Assembly: GCA_002163155.1 (NCBI GenBank)
Contig: MAAO01000001.1
Coordinates: 1-53,888 of the forward strand
Length of the DNA: 53,888 nucleotides
Origin: Halobacteriovorax marinus
Lineage (GTDB): Bacteria > Bdellovibrionota > Bacteriovoracia > Bacteriovoracales > Bacteriovoracaceae
Direction of reading: 5' to 3'
The notes under the pieces were generated by a model that had not been told where the DNA came from, did no database searches, and worked only from the letters and a program-made list of their open reading frames with translations. The position numbers and the translations under genes are program-made. Positions 25,076-33,494 of this stretch are shown here, one piece after another. Position 1 is the stretch's first letter. Every line of letters begins with the position of its first letter.

Positions 25076-25372
25076 ATGATAAAGACAATTGTATATTTCC
25101 TAATTGTAGGCATGTGTGTTTCATGTGCAACAATAGAACCTAATGATTATCATGTTAACTACATGTATAAAAAAGATAAGTCCGCAAAAATAAGATATGC
25201 AGATAACATTATTGAATCATTATTCGTAATTACTCCTAAGGCCGTTGCAATGAAAAAGATAAACAAGCATTGCAATAATAACTACAAAGTTATCTCTACG
25301 GGAAAAAGTTTTGAATCACTTAATGCAAGCACTACTATGAAATATCAATACATAGAGTACGAATGTATTTAA
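25076..25372 (+). CDS. Small lipoprotein
   Basis: A 98-residue protein with a lipobox (MCVSC) and no recognised domain; several Cys and Tyr residues lie in the C-terminal half. GGAGG precedes the ATG by seven bases. Confidence 0.7.
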   Translation: MIKTIVYFLIVGMCVSCATIEPNDYHVNYMYKKDKSAKIRYADNIIESLFVITPKAVAMKKINKHCNNNYKVISTGKSFESLNASTTMKYQYIEYECI

Positions 25373-25448
25373 AGCTGATTTTAGTTATTAGATCTTGGCA
25401 AGATTAGCTAAGAGAGGTGAGTAAGTGGCCCTCACAAAGGCCATACAA

Positions 25449-25481
25449 GCCACCCAACATAAGTATTGTTATATGGGGTAG
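25449..25481. repeat. Dispersed GGGGTAG hairpin element, copy 1
   Basis: GCCACCCAACATAA...TTATATGGGGTAG forms an imperfect hairpin. Relatives are at 32481-32512, 32609-32656 and 40953-40999. The upstream flank (GGCC...AAAGGCC) resembles theirs. Each copy is intergenic. Confidence 0.5.
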
Positions 25482-25512
25482 GGTCTAATTCCTACCCATT
25501 CTTCAAGAAATC

Positions 25513-25533
25513 TTTAAGAGTGAAGCTCTTAAA
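25513..25533. terminator. Hairpin before the lipoprotein gene at 25609
   Basis: TTTAAGAG and CTCTTAAA form a perfect 8-bp stem with a 5-base loop. It may be a terminator for the 25076 gene. Confidence 0.4.
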
Positions 25534-25608
25534 ACACCTCTAATTTCTCATAAAATAATAAAAGAAAATTTATTTTATTCCGATAAGAAATTAAAACATG
25601 GATTTATT

Positions 25609-26022
25609 ATGAAGCTTGTAATGATATTTTTAACGATCTTGGGAATCGCTTCCTGCTCAACATCACAAAAAAGTGTAAAAGTGAGTAATACGGATGTCTC
25701 AATTGTCGAACTTGATAAGATAACAGGGAGAATTAAATCCTTTGTTTCACCTAACGGTATAAAGTCAGATGAGTACTATAAAATTGGAAGAACTAGATTA
25801 AGTAAAGACGAAATAAAAGAGGATCATATTAATTTTAAAATAAAAGACTATTCATTTAAGTTGTCCTTTTACAAAAAAAATATTCTTAAGGATGCTTTCT
25901 ATAGCTTTTATATTAAAAATGTTAAACCATCACATTCTCAAAAATTAATAGAAGCTGATATTTTCAAAATTCAAGATAGGTTTCTTTATGATTCTGACAG
26001 CGAGATAATAGATGTTCAATAA
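25609..26022 (+). CDS. Lipoprotein of unknown function
   Basis: A 137-residue protein with a lipobox (GIASC) and a Lys-rich mature part without a recognised family. Its last 11 bases overlap the next gene, so the two are coupled. Confidence 0.7.
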   Translation: MKLVMIFLTILGIASCSTSQKSVKVSNTDVSIVELDKITGRIKSFVSPNGIKSDEYYKIGRTRLSKDEIKEDHINFKIKDYSFKLSFYKKNILKDAFYSFYIKNVKPSHSQKLIEADIFKIQDRFLYDSDSEIIDVQ

Positions 26023-26533
26023 AGATACTGACCAAGAGAATATTCAAGAATTAGAAAGTGTTATAAGAACTCTTCTATTGTGCGAAAACATGAAATTCCC
26101 ATTTATTGAAAGTTTTTTTACAATGAACAAAGAAAATATTCAATATCTTGCAAAAAATTATTCCTGCAAACTAACAGGCAAATATGTAATAGAAAACTTA
26201 GAATTAAAGATTTCCCAAATTAAGACAATTGGGGAGTGGCTTCCAGATGAATTGAGGCAAAAGTTAGTAAGTATTCCTGATGAAAACAAATTAACCGAAA
26301 TGACCAGGATTGAAGAAGAAATAGAGAGACTTTCCGAAAATTTAATTGTTACTACTCCGAAAAAAATCTTAAATTCTGTACTCATTACTATTGTTTTTTA
26401 TAGTATCTTTATCGGTAGTATAATAAAATTTGGTGCTTTAATTTTACCAGTTTACGCTATTGCTTTAGCGATTATTTTTTCAAACAAAAGAATTAGAAGG
26501 TTTTTTATTACCTTTTGTCGATTTACTATCTAA
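26012..26533 (+). CDS. Membrane-anchored protein coupled to the lipoprotein
   Basis: A 173-residue protein with a soluble, helical N-terminal part (about residues 1-120, acidic coiled-coil-like stretch near 90-115) and one or two hydrophobic segments near the C terminus (about 120-160) with a basic tail (RIRRFF). It overlaps the lipoprotein gene by 11 bases. The pair probably acts at the envelope. No family is recognised. Confidence 0.65.
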   Translation: MFNKDTDQENIQELESVIRTLLLCENMKFPFIESFFTMNKENIQYLAKNYSCKLTGKYVIENLELKISQIKTIGEWLPDELRQKLVSIPDENKLTEMTRIEEEIERLSENLIVTTPKKILNSVLITIVFYSIFIGSIIKFGALILPVYAIALAIIFSNKRIRRFFITFCRFTI

Positions 26534-26659
26534 CTATAAGATAAAATTTTGCAAATCGAAAAATGAATTCAAAAGAATCAAATTACCAGAAGATTAACAA
26601 GTTCCTAAACTCGCCTACGCACCCTAAGAAGAGTTTTCATAATTGATAGTGGAGAAAAA

Positions 26660-27364
26660 ATGTCAAAGAAAATGATTGAAAGGAGAGACCTGTTAGGCCC
26701 AGAGGCTGTCAAGCTATATGAGGAAGGAAAAACTCAAAAGGAAGTAGGACTAGTCTTAGGTGTTCCATCTAGAACAGTAAGCTCGTGGCTTAAATATTTT
26801 AAAGTTAAAATAAGAAAAGGAACGAATACAAATTTTCAACTTAAAAAAGAGAAAATTTTCAATAAAGTTATAAATGATTATCAAGAAAATAAAATTACTA
26901 TGCAGAATATTTGTAAAACATATCATATCGACCACTACACTTTAAAAAAGTGGCTCCAAGAAGAAGGAATTCCATTAGATAAATCAATAAGCACCAACTC
27001 TCTAGACTACGGAGAAGCCTACTTTAATCAACTTTTACAGCGTTATAAGAAAGGAGCCTCGAAGCGTAATCTTGAATTTTATTTAAATCGAGATCAATTT
27101 AAACAAATAATACAAAAAAAATGTCATTACTGTCACGAAGAGCCGATTCTTCAAGAGAACCCCATAAAGCCTGGTACTGAAAGATTGAGATATAATGGAA
27201 CTATTTATTCAAACACAATTGACCGAAAGGACTCCACACTTGGATACACGTTAAAGAACTGTGTTGCCGCATGTGAAATGTGCAATCGAATGAAGATGGA
27301 TTTAGATTATGAGGTATTTATAGCATGGGTTAATAAAATTTCGAGGTTTCAAAATGAAAAATAA
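26660..27364 (+). CDS. HTH-HNH endonuclease, first of a tandem pair
   Basis: A 234-residue protein. Two N-terminal helix-turn-helix segments (VKLYEEGKTQKEVGLVLGV about residues 18-36, and NICKTYHIDHYTLKKWLQ about 83-100) are followed by an HNH domain: CHYC, then NTIDRKDSTLGYTLKNC, then CEMCNRMK. This HNH form is common in phage-borne and homing endonucleases. The HTHs should give sequence-specific binding. GGAGAAAA precedes the ATG. It overlaps the paralogue downstream by 11 bases. Confidence 0.82.
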   Translation: MSKKMIERRDLLGPEAVKLYEEGKTQKEVGLVLGVPSRTVSSWLKYFKVKIRKGTNTNFQLKKEKIFNKVINDYQENKITMQNICKTYHIDHYTLKKWLQEEGIPLDKSISTNSLDYGEAYFNQLLQRYKKGASKRNLEFYLNRDQFKQIIQKKCHYCHEEPILQENPIKPGTERLRYNGTIYSNTIDRKDSTLGYTLKNCVAACEMCNRMKMDLDYEVFIAWVNKISRFQNEK

Positions 27365-28211
27365 CATTTTTAAAGACAGAGATGAACTATATGAAAAAAT
27401 ATTTAACTTATTAAGTCGGAAGAAAATGACTCACACTCAGATTGCAAAAGAGTTAAAAATTGGCAGAAGAACAGTTTTTACGATTCTAAATGAACGAAAT
27501 GCTCCAAATATAAATGAGATAAGAAAAAAAGAAGTAATTGTGACAGTTAGAAGTCTCTACGAAGAAGGTTATCCATGCATCTATATAAAAGAGAGATTAA
27601 ACTTAAAAGAAAATATATCTACAATTCAAAGATGGCTAATTAAAGAAGGGGTAGAGATGACTTCTCATACCGCTAGGATAAGGGTTATCAAGAATGATTT
27701 ACAAAAAATGTTAACAGAGTGGCACTCAGTCTTAGATATGTCAGCAACTGATATATCTAAGATTCTTAATGTTTCTCAACCAACTATTTCCATGTGGTTC
27801 AAAGAGTGGGAAATTGAGATCAACGAGAAAGCAACAAAGAAAAACGCCAAGCCCAATGGAGAGGCCATACTACATCATAAATTTTTGAAATACCAAGCAG
27901 GGGCTAAAGATAGAAACCTGTCGTTCAGAATAAGCAAAAAGCTATTCGTAAAACTAACTTCTCAAAATTGCCACTACTGTAACTCACAACCATTATTATT
28001 AAGAAATGTAAAAAGAAAAAATGGAAACATTACATTCTATTCAAATGCATATGCAAATGGAATCGATAGGATAAATTCAAAAAAAGGATATGTACCAAGA
28101 AATGTTGTAAGCTGCTGCACTATATGCAATAAAATAAAGTTAATGTACAACATAGATGATTTTTTACAAAAGTGTAGAAAAATATCATCCATTCACTATG
28201 TAAAGGAATAG
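27354..28211 (+). CDS. HTH-HNH endonuclease, second of a tandem pair
   Basis: A 285-residue paralogue of the upstream gene with an added N-terminal HTH: KMTHTQIAKELKIGRRTV (about 21-38), then MSATDISKILNVSQPTISMWF (about 128-148), then an HNH core CHYC...NGIDRINSKKGY...CCTICNKIK. Alignable spacing through the HNH region shows duplication. Translation is coupled by an 11-base overlap. The two may act as a heterodimer or recognise neighbouring sites. A homing role and a defence role are both possible. Confidence 0.82.
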   Translation: MKNNIFKDRDELYEKIFNLLSRKKMTHTQIAKELKIGRRTVFTILNERNAPNINEIRKKEVIVTVRSLYEEGYPCIYIKERLNLKENISTIQRWLIKEGVEMTSHTARIRVIKNDLQKMLTEWHSVLDMSATDISKILNVSQPTISMWFKEWEIEINEKATKKNAKPNGEAILHHKFLKYQAGAKDRNLSFRISKKLFVKLTSQNCHYCNSQPLLLRNVKRKNGNITFYSNAYANGIDRINSKKGYVPRNVVSCCTICNKIKLMYNIDDFLQKCRKISSIHYVKE

Positions 28212-28331
28212 GCGCAAGAAAAAATGTGTAAAGAAAATGAATGCATTAACATGTGTATTTCCTGAGAATTTAGATGAAGAGATATTACTAAAAATCAAGA
28301 AATTTATATAGAGTTTTTTTTAAGAATTATT

Positions 28332-28421
28332 TTAGATAATCTCATTCGATTGAAGTAAAGTCTTAAATGTTTTAGACAATTCCTTCTCTACTGCATCTAG
28401 TGTAATTATAAAGAATTTCAT
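28332..28421 (-). CDS. Possible 29-residue small protein downstream of ptuB
   Basis: The ATG at 28421 has AGGAG seven bases upstream and encodes MKFFIITLDAVEKEL...LLQSNEII. It lies 159 bases past the ptuB stop on the same strand. The ribosome-binding site is good but the gene is short and unsupported otherwise. The rest of 28212-28580 shows no other feature. Confidence 0.35.
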   Translation of the reverse strand: MKFFIITLDAVEKELSKTFKTLLQSNEII

Positions 28422-28580
28422 CGATTGACTCCTGTACATCTATACAGAATATATTTACAACAAAAAAATTGATATGAACAGCATATGTAAAATTAATAGA
28501 ATTGAACGTATATTGTTTTTTATATAACAGATTTAACTCTAATTCTGTCTAAAGACCGTAAGAAGAGATTGTTGGTCAGG

Positions 28581-29306
28581 CTATAAAAAATCTAAGTCTG
28601 CTTCAAAGTCACTTAATATATCTTGACCCTTAAGGTAACTGTACTTTATTCCAGTAAATGGTCTATTTGATGACATAATTACTAAAACTCTACTTCTAAA
28701 ATGAGCCTCTTCAGTTGTGCCTATAGCTTCATAATACTCTTCCAGAGCATTTAGTAATTTTCTTATCTCGCTACGAATTAAGTCTGCCAAGGCCCTTGCT
28801 TCTTCTTTTTGAGTTGAAGTTCCTCCTGTAAAAACTCGATTCAATAGTAGAACCGTTTCTAGTGTTTTAGGATTACTGGATAAAGTGGTTACCTCCACTT
28901 TTTTTCTCGGTATTGGCATGTAATCAAACTTTAGCTCAGTAATGGGATCGGGATCTGTGAAATCAGTACAATTAATGATAGAAATGATAGGCTTTCTCTT
29001 TTTTGTACTGTTGCAATGAGCACATGATAAAAGTAGATTATTCCAATTATATTTCATACCAACTATTAATTTTGAGTGAAAATGTTCTATCTCATATGAA
29101 GTAGAATCAATATTTTCACAGATATAGCACTTCTTATGGAAATTAATTATTAGCATTTCAAGGACTTCAGGAAGAAGGTATTTCCCAGTAGATCCGTTTG
29201 CTTCTTTTTCCTCTTCATCCTTAAGTTTATCTAGCATGATTAAAAGCTTTACTCGTGTAAGTGCGTTTAATGAATTTCCTAACTGAATTTTTTTAATTCG
29301 TATCAT
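28581..29306 (-). CDS. ptuB: PtuB-like HNH nuclease of a Septu defence system
   Basis: A 241-residue HNH protein with Cys60/Cys63 (CYIC), the catalytic EIEHFHSK stretch (His75) and SCAHCNSTKK (Cys95/Cys98, Asn99). This matches the PtuB effector family, the nuclease half of Septu. It starts two bases after ptuA stops, so both are translated together. In Septu, PtuA is thought to control PtuB cleavage of nucleic acid on phage infection. The C-terminal half carries helical segments of unknown role. Confidence 0.8.
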   Translation of the reverse strand: MIRIKKIQLGNSLNALTRVKLLIMLDKLKDEEEKEANGSTGKYLLPEVLEMLIINFHKKCYICENIDSTSYEIEHFHSKLIVGMKYNWNNLLLSCAHCNSTKKRKPIISIINCTDFTDPDPITELKFDYMPIPRKKVEVTTLSSNPKTLETVLLLNRVFTGGTSTQKEEARALADLIRSEIRKLLNALEEYYEAIGTTEEAHFRSRVLVIMSSNRPFTGIKYSYLKGQDILSDFEADLDFL

Positions 29307-29308
29307 GA

Positions 29309-30715
29309 TTATGCTTCTTCTTCATTGGTGTCAATTGAAGTATTTTCTAATAATTCATCCTTTACGTCAGCAAGGGTGTCAGATCTCTTAGACTTCTTGT
29401 CATTAGATAATTTAATCTTAACTGAATTGTTAATAGGTTTAGATACCATGTCACGTGAGTCTCTTTTTTTCCTCTTGAGTGACTCTTGTCTTAAGATATT
29501 AACTCTTACCATTTGTTTAACCATATCTATATTTTGATCTTTTTCACTGTCTAGATTGTTCAGATAGATTAAATCATTTTTAAACTCAATATCTTCTTCT
29601 GAAGTTCTATTTTCAGAGCTTAATTTAACAAGCTTATTCAACCTTTCTTGTAAAGAAAGAGAATATAGATCTACGTCAAAATAGGATTCGATAATTTGTG
29701 GAATAGACCATTTAGAAATGTCTCCATCAAAAGTACTGCTTTCTAGGTCAAAAATATTTAAATCCTCAACTGAGGAAAGAACAAAAGGGGAGTGGGTAGT
29801 GAAAATAAATTGTATTTTTGGAAAAACACTAATCAAGAATGGAAGAATTTTTCTTTGGAGTTGAACATGTAGATGGGTTTCAATCTCATCAATAATGACA
29901 ATACCTGGCTTATTGTACCCCATTCTTCCTCCATCATTCAATCGAGTCATTATACTGGCCATTATTTCTAAGATAGACCCGTATCCATCTGATAGTTCGT
30001 TCAAATAAAAACTTTTTCCGTCACTTAATTTAATAGAAAAATTCAATGTATTTCTATCAAAATCGAGGCTCAGATCTTTATCAGAATATATACTTTTTAG
30101 ATGTTTTTCTAATCCTTCAAACCAAAGAGAGTTTTCTCGTGAAGCTTGAATGTCTTTATCTTGCAGGGCAAAAGCTCCTTGAGATTTATAATTAACAAGA
30201 TGAGAAATAAATGTTTGAGAAGTTACTTGCGTTGGTTGCTCTTTTATACTAAATAAGGACTTACCAATATTACTTGGAACAATAAAATTAGCATTTCGTC
30301 TAGCTTCTAAAAAAACAAATGAAAAATTTCCGTTATCCATATTTTTTTTTAATTCTGAAACAGAACCAAACTTAACAGATACCCTTCGAATATCAAGGTA
30401 ACTTTTTAAGCGTTCTTCACATACTAGGATTTGATCATTGTAAACTTTTATATGAGCGACATTCTTTACTTTTTTAGCTTCAGCTAGATTTGTCTTGTTT
30501 TGTTTGAGACTGACTTTAAGGCTTTCTACTTCGAAAATTCTTCCACTATAACACATGTTAATATTTTTAAGAATTTCATTGAGTAGAGTCGTTTTTCCTG
30601 ATCCGTTACGCCCAGTAATTGCAAAACTATAGTTAAATTTTTGACTAGGCTTTATCGTTACTTCTTTTATATTAAATAGATCATTTATTTTTAATTCTTC
30701 AATGTAATGGCTCAT
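29309..30715 (-). CDS. ptuA: PtuA-like AAA/SMC-type ATPase of a Septu defence system
   Basis: A 468-residue ATPase: Walker A GRNGSGKT at residues 35-42, a charged coiled-coil insertion near 60-110, an ABC-type signature region (LNELSDGYGSIL), Walker B IVIIDEIETHLH and a TTHSPF switch. The C-terminal 90 residues are charged. The start chosen is ATG at 30715 behind AAGGA; a TTG at 30730 is less likely. With the adjacent HNH gene it matches the two-gene Septu layout. No reverse transcriptase is nearby, so a retron form is unlikely. Confidence 0.82.
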   Translation of the reverse strand: MSHYIEELKINDLFNIKEVTIKPSQKFNYSFAITGRNGSGKTTLLNEILKNINMCYSGRIFEVESLKVSLKQNKTNLAEAKKVKNVAHIKVYNDQILVCEERLKSYLDIRRVSVKFGSVSELKKNMDNGNFSFVFLEARRNANFIVPSNIGKSLFSIKEQPTQVTSQTFISHLVNYKSQGAFALQDKDIQASRENSLWFEGLEKHLKSIYSDKDLSLDFDRNTLNFSIKLSDGKSFYLNELSDGYGSILEIMASIMTRLNDGGRMGYNKPGIVIIDEIETHLHVQLQRKILPFLISVFPKIQFIFTTHSPFVLSSVEDLNIFDLESSTFDGDISKWSIPQIIESYFDVDLYSLSLQERLNKLVKLSSENRTSEEDIEFKNDLIYLNNLDSEKDQNIDMVKQMVRVNILRQESLKRKKRDSRDMVSKPINNSVKIKLSNDKKSKRSDTLADVKDELLENTSIDTNEEEA

Positions 30716-30748
30716 ATCTTCCTTCAACAATCGAATAAGTATCTATGT

Positions 30749-30907
30749 TCAGATTTTCGTTAATAACTCTATGAAACAATAACATTTAAATCGATATTCA
30801 TCTCTTATTTTATTTGTCTCTAGTTTTTTTATTCTTATTAACCTTACATCTTTGCTGAAAATAAGTCTCTCTATGACGGCATCAGCGTGACAAACATCAT
30901 GCTGCAT
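30749..30907 (-). CDS. Possible 52-residue basic protein upstream of ptuA
   Basis: An ATG at 30907 opens a 52-codon frame (MQHDVCHADAVIERL...CYCFIELLTKI) ending 33 bases before ptuA on the same strand. The composition is protein-like with four Cys/His near the start, but no Shine-Dalgarno sequence is visible. It could be a small Septu-associated gene or a gene remnant. Confidence 0.3.
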   Translation of the reverse strand: MQHDVCHADAVIERLIFSKDVRLIRIKKLETNKIRDEYRFKCYCFIELLTKI

Positions 30908-31059
30908 TTACACTAAAAGATCTGTTCACCAAATCTGACACTTCCAAAGTAATTGTCATTACCTTAGTCGATAATAAATAGTTTAAAAGTATAGTATTTA
31001 CTGTCTTGTTGCTGATAGATCAATTCTAAACAAAACATTAGTCCAACTTTCAATAGCTA

Positions 31060-31170
31060 CTAGTAAATTGAATTGCTCCAAAGGAATAAAAGCGTAATAA
31101 GAGTCCACTTACAGTTCAACAAGTAGAAAATAGCCCTAGCTAAACGATTACGTGCATTTTTTTTCTTCAT
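31060..31170 (-). CDS. 36-residue small membrane protein
   Basis: The ATG at 31170 is preceded by GGAGG at a spacing of eight and encodes a basic N terminus (MKKKNARNRLAR) followed by a hydrophobic segment (WTLITLLFLW). The shape fits small membrane toxins or regulators. It lies upstream of ptuA on the same strand. The remaining parts of 30716-31462 show no clear feature. Confidence 0.45.
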   Translation of the reverse strand: MKKKNARNRLARAIFYLLNCKWTLITLLFLWSNSIY

Positions 31171-31462
31171 TATATTATCCTCCAATCGCATTATAATGTT
31201 TATCAAGCGATTATTTTTCTTCCATACTCTCCTTAACGAAAACAGCACTGGATTTAACATTTTTTATATTTTATTTACAGATTAGGACATAATAACAGAT
31301 AGTTACCAACCATAATAAAGACGAAACTTGATAAAAAAAGAGAAGTTCTTTTGCTAAGTTTGATACAAATAATTCTGAAGAACATGGATTGATTATTAGT
31401 AAAATTTGGCATTCTTTTAATTTTAAGATTTTTTTGGTTTATAAATGACTACGAGAAGAAAA

Positions 31463-32425
31463 TCAGAAGAAATACCTTGTTCCATTCGCCATTCCTCTTT
31501 TATTAATAACTCCACTGTTAACAAAAGAAGCAAGGTCCTTACTTGCCAAAGAAGGGGAAATTCCAATGTGGATATCTAGATAGTCTTTTCTTGTGAACTC
31601 CTTATCTCCAAACTCTTCACTTGCCAATCTAAGTCTTAAATCTTGTTTTGATTCGCCACTTTCAAAAGGATACTTTAACCCTTCTTTTAAGGACTTAATT
31701 AAAATCTTAAGCATGAAGTCTACAAACCCCGTAGGTTCGTCCGACTTCTGAGCTAGGTATAGATATTCATAATAATCCTTCTGATTTGACTTTATTAGGG
31801 ATTCTATCGGCAGGAACTCAAATATTTCATGGTTCTTACTAAGAAATAGGCTTTGCCAAAATCTAGAAATACGACCATTCCCATCTTCAAAAGGATGTAT
31901 TGAAATGGCTAGATAGTGAACTAAGCAGCTCTTAATGATGTAGTTGTCTGTTGAATTACAGATATAATCAAACATGTCAGAGCAAAGCTTTATAATTTTC
32001 TTATGTTCGGGAAAAGTTATCTTTATTTTTCCGTTTGATTTGATACCAACATTAACATCGCGATATTTTCCGTAATTATCAATTAACCCCTTCATTAATA
32101 CATTGTGCCCTAATAGAAAGTCCATTTCAGAAGAGGGATCTAAATTAGAAATCATATCGTAAAGCTTCAAGGTATTTTTAACTTCTAAGACGTCTTTCTT
32201 CTTTCCTTTGATTCTTTTTCCGTCAATGATGGCGGTAACTTCATCATAGGTAAGCTCATTACCTTCAATTTTAGTTGTTGCAAAAACAGTTCTAATCTTG
32301 CTTTCTTTTCTAAGATTAGGAGTAGGCTTATATGAGGGTAACTGCTTTATACGGCCTAGTAACTCGCCAATTTCGATTAATTTATCTTGTATCTGCGGTA
32401 GAAAATTTATCTTTGTATTTATCAT
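31463..32425 (-). CDS. Fic-family AMP-transferase, self-inhibited class
   Basis: A 320-residue Fic protein (326 if translated from ATG at 32443). The core HPFEDGNGRISR contains the catalytic His and the anion-binding GNGR. An N-terminal inhibitory helix motif, T-TKI-EGN, matches (S/T)xxxE(G/N), so this is a class II Fic with intramolecular inhibition. The C terminus ends in a winged-helix-like segment (RKDYLDIHIGISPSLASKDLASFV). It would transfer AMP to a target protein; on plasmids such genes often act in toxin-type regulation. TATACT lies just upstream and may be its -10 box. Confidence 0.88.
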   Translation of the reverse strand: MINTKINFLPQIQDKLIEIGELLGRIKQLPSYKPTPNLRKESKIRTVFATTKIEGNELTYDEVTAIIDGKRIKGKKKDVLEVKNTLKLYDMISNLDPSSEMDFLLGHNVLMKGLIDNYGKYRDVNVGIKSNGKIKITFPEHKKIIKLCSDMFDYICNSTDNYIIKSCLVHYLAISIHPFEDGNGRISRFWQSLFLSKNHEIFEFLPIESLIKSNQKDYYEYLYLAQKSDEPTGFVDFMLKILIKSLKEGLKYPFESGESKQDLRLRLASEEFGDKEFTRKDYLDIHIGISPSLASKDLASFVNSGVINKRGMANGTRYFF

Positions 32426-32480
32426 AAAGAGAGTATAGCACATTACACATATAATGTATAATTACACTATTGACATACTT

Positions 32481-32512
32481 CTACCCCATATAAATACCAT
32501 TATATGGGGTGG
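32481..32512. repeat. Dispersed GGGGTAG hairpin element, copy 2 (perfect stem)
   Basis: CCCCATATAA (32484-32493) and TTATATGGGG (32500-32509) form a perfect 10-bp stem with loop ATACCA, about 40 bases upstream of the Fic gene. Confidence 0.55.
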
Positions 32513-32520
32513 AAAAACAC

Positions 32521-32589
32521 GACAATTTCTCTCGATATAATCCTATAAAATGACATTTGAAACTACTCGACGTATTAAAAGAAATTGTC
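32521..32589. repeat. Inverted repeat GACAATTTCT / AGAAATTGTC
   Basis: Perfect 10-base arms at 32521-32530 and 32580-32589 are separated by 49 bases, between hairpin copies 2 and 3. The role is unknown. Confidence 0.4.
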
Positions 32590-32608
32590 TATTTTAAATC
32601 CTTTTGGA

Positions 32609-32656
32609 GTGACCAAGAGTAGGCCACCCAATATAAACTATATTTATGTGGGGTAG
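32609..32656. repeat. Dispersed GGGGTAG hairpin element, copy 3
   Basis: GTGACC...AGGCCACCCAATATAA...TTTATGTGGGGTAG aligns along its length with 40953-40999. Confidence 0.55.
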
Positions 32657-32775
32657 TTTGTTGTACAAATTAATTTATAAATTATTTTAAAAGTTACTTT
32701 ATTTATTCGTTAGAATCATTTATTGAAAATTATATATTAAAAATAAACAATACTGAGGCTTCAAAGAAAGTATAA

Positions 32776-32802
32776 TTACCGAACAGCCTCACTTATCGGT
32801 AA
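32776..32802. terminator. TTACCGA/TCGGTAA hairpin
   Basis: A perfect 7-bp stem with a 13-base loop sits 25 bases beyond the stop of the minus-strand gene ending at 32827. It resembles the longer hairpin at 38825-38855 (shared CGGTAATGAT on the right flank). It is probably a terminator. Confidence 0.45.
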
Positions 32803-32826
32803 TGATATATTCTTCCGAGTATATAT

Positions 32827-33480
32827 TTACTCAAGAGAGCTACTATTCTTTATAAAAAAGTTTAACTTTGTACTGTATTCATCTCCATCATTAATGTCTA
32901 AATTTAAATTTCTTCCGAATGAAGTAATACTTGAAACGATACATTCATCAAATTCATTATCATCACTTTTCGACAAATGTACTTTCTCTATATTGCCATT
33001 TTTAAATATAACATTTATTTTTCCGCTAGATTCAAAAGCCGTATCTTGCAATACACGTTGGTAACAAGTCTTAAACATATGAGTATTTTCTCTTAACGCC
33101 CTATCGAAAATAAACAAACCCTTCTCCACTTTCTTTCTATTTTGACATTCACTACCATTTTTTTTATTTAAACAATCTCTTTGATTATTATATTTTTGAA
33201 TTATTTCTTCATATGAGTTTCTTTCTTCTACGTAAGAGTTGTGACTTTCAGAAAGGTCTTCTGCGACTTCACTCATTTTTGACAGAATAACTGACTTCTT
33301 CTTGAATCCTGAATTAAGATTTTTAATATTCCTAAGTTCATTTTTAAAGAAATCCATCTCTTCATCCATCCCCATTTGTTTTTGAGAATCACCGTCTATA
33401 TGAATTGTTTCGTTTCTAATTGTTTCACTAGCGTTTACGTTAGTAATATTTAGAATAAGTATTAAGTTAATTAGTTTCAT
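32827..33480 (-). CDS. Periplasmic AgmX/TonB-like C-terminal domain protein
   Basis: A 217-residue protein with a signal peptide (ending VNA), a charged helical middle (about residues 40-120) and a C-terminal domain with the pattern CYQRVLQDTAFESSGKINV...VHLSKSDDNEFDECIVSSI, typical of AgmX/PglI-type TonB-like domains in predatory and myxobacterial proteomes. AGGAG precedes the ATG. It is third in the minus-strand set 35072 to 32827, all directed away from the kinase gene. Confidence 0.72.
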   Translation of the reverse strand: MKLINLILILNITNVNASETIRNETIHIDGDSQKQMGMDEEMDFFKNELRNIKNLNSGFKKKSVILSKMSEVAEDLSESHNSYVEERNSYEEIIQKYNNQRDCLNKKNGSECQNRKKVEKGLFIFDRALRENTHMFKTCYQRVLQDTAFESSGKINVIFKNGNIEKVHLSKSDDNEFDECIVSSITSFGRNLNLDINDGDEYSTKLNFFIKNSSSLE

Positions 33481-33494
33481 TTAATCTCCTTTGA

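Noticed and set aside
28581-30715. Retron (Ec78-type) with PtuAB effectors
   Set aside because: No reverse transcriptase or msr/msd-like hairpin was seen near ptuAB; plain Septu fits better.
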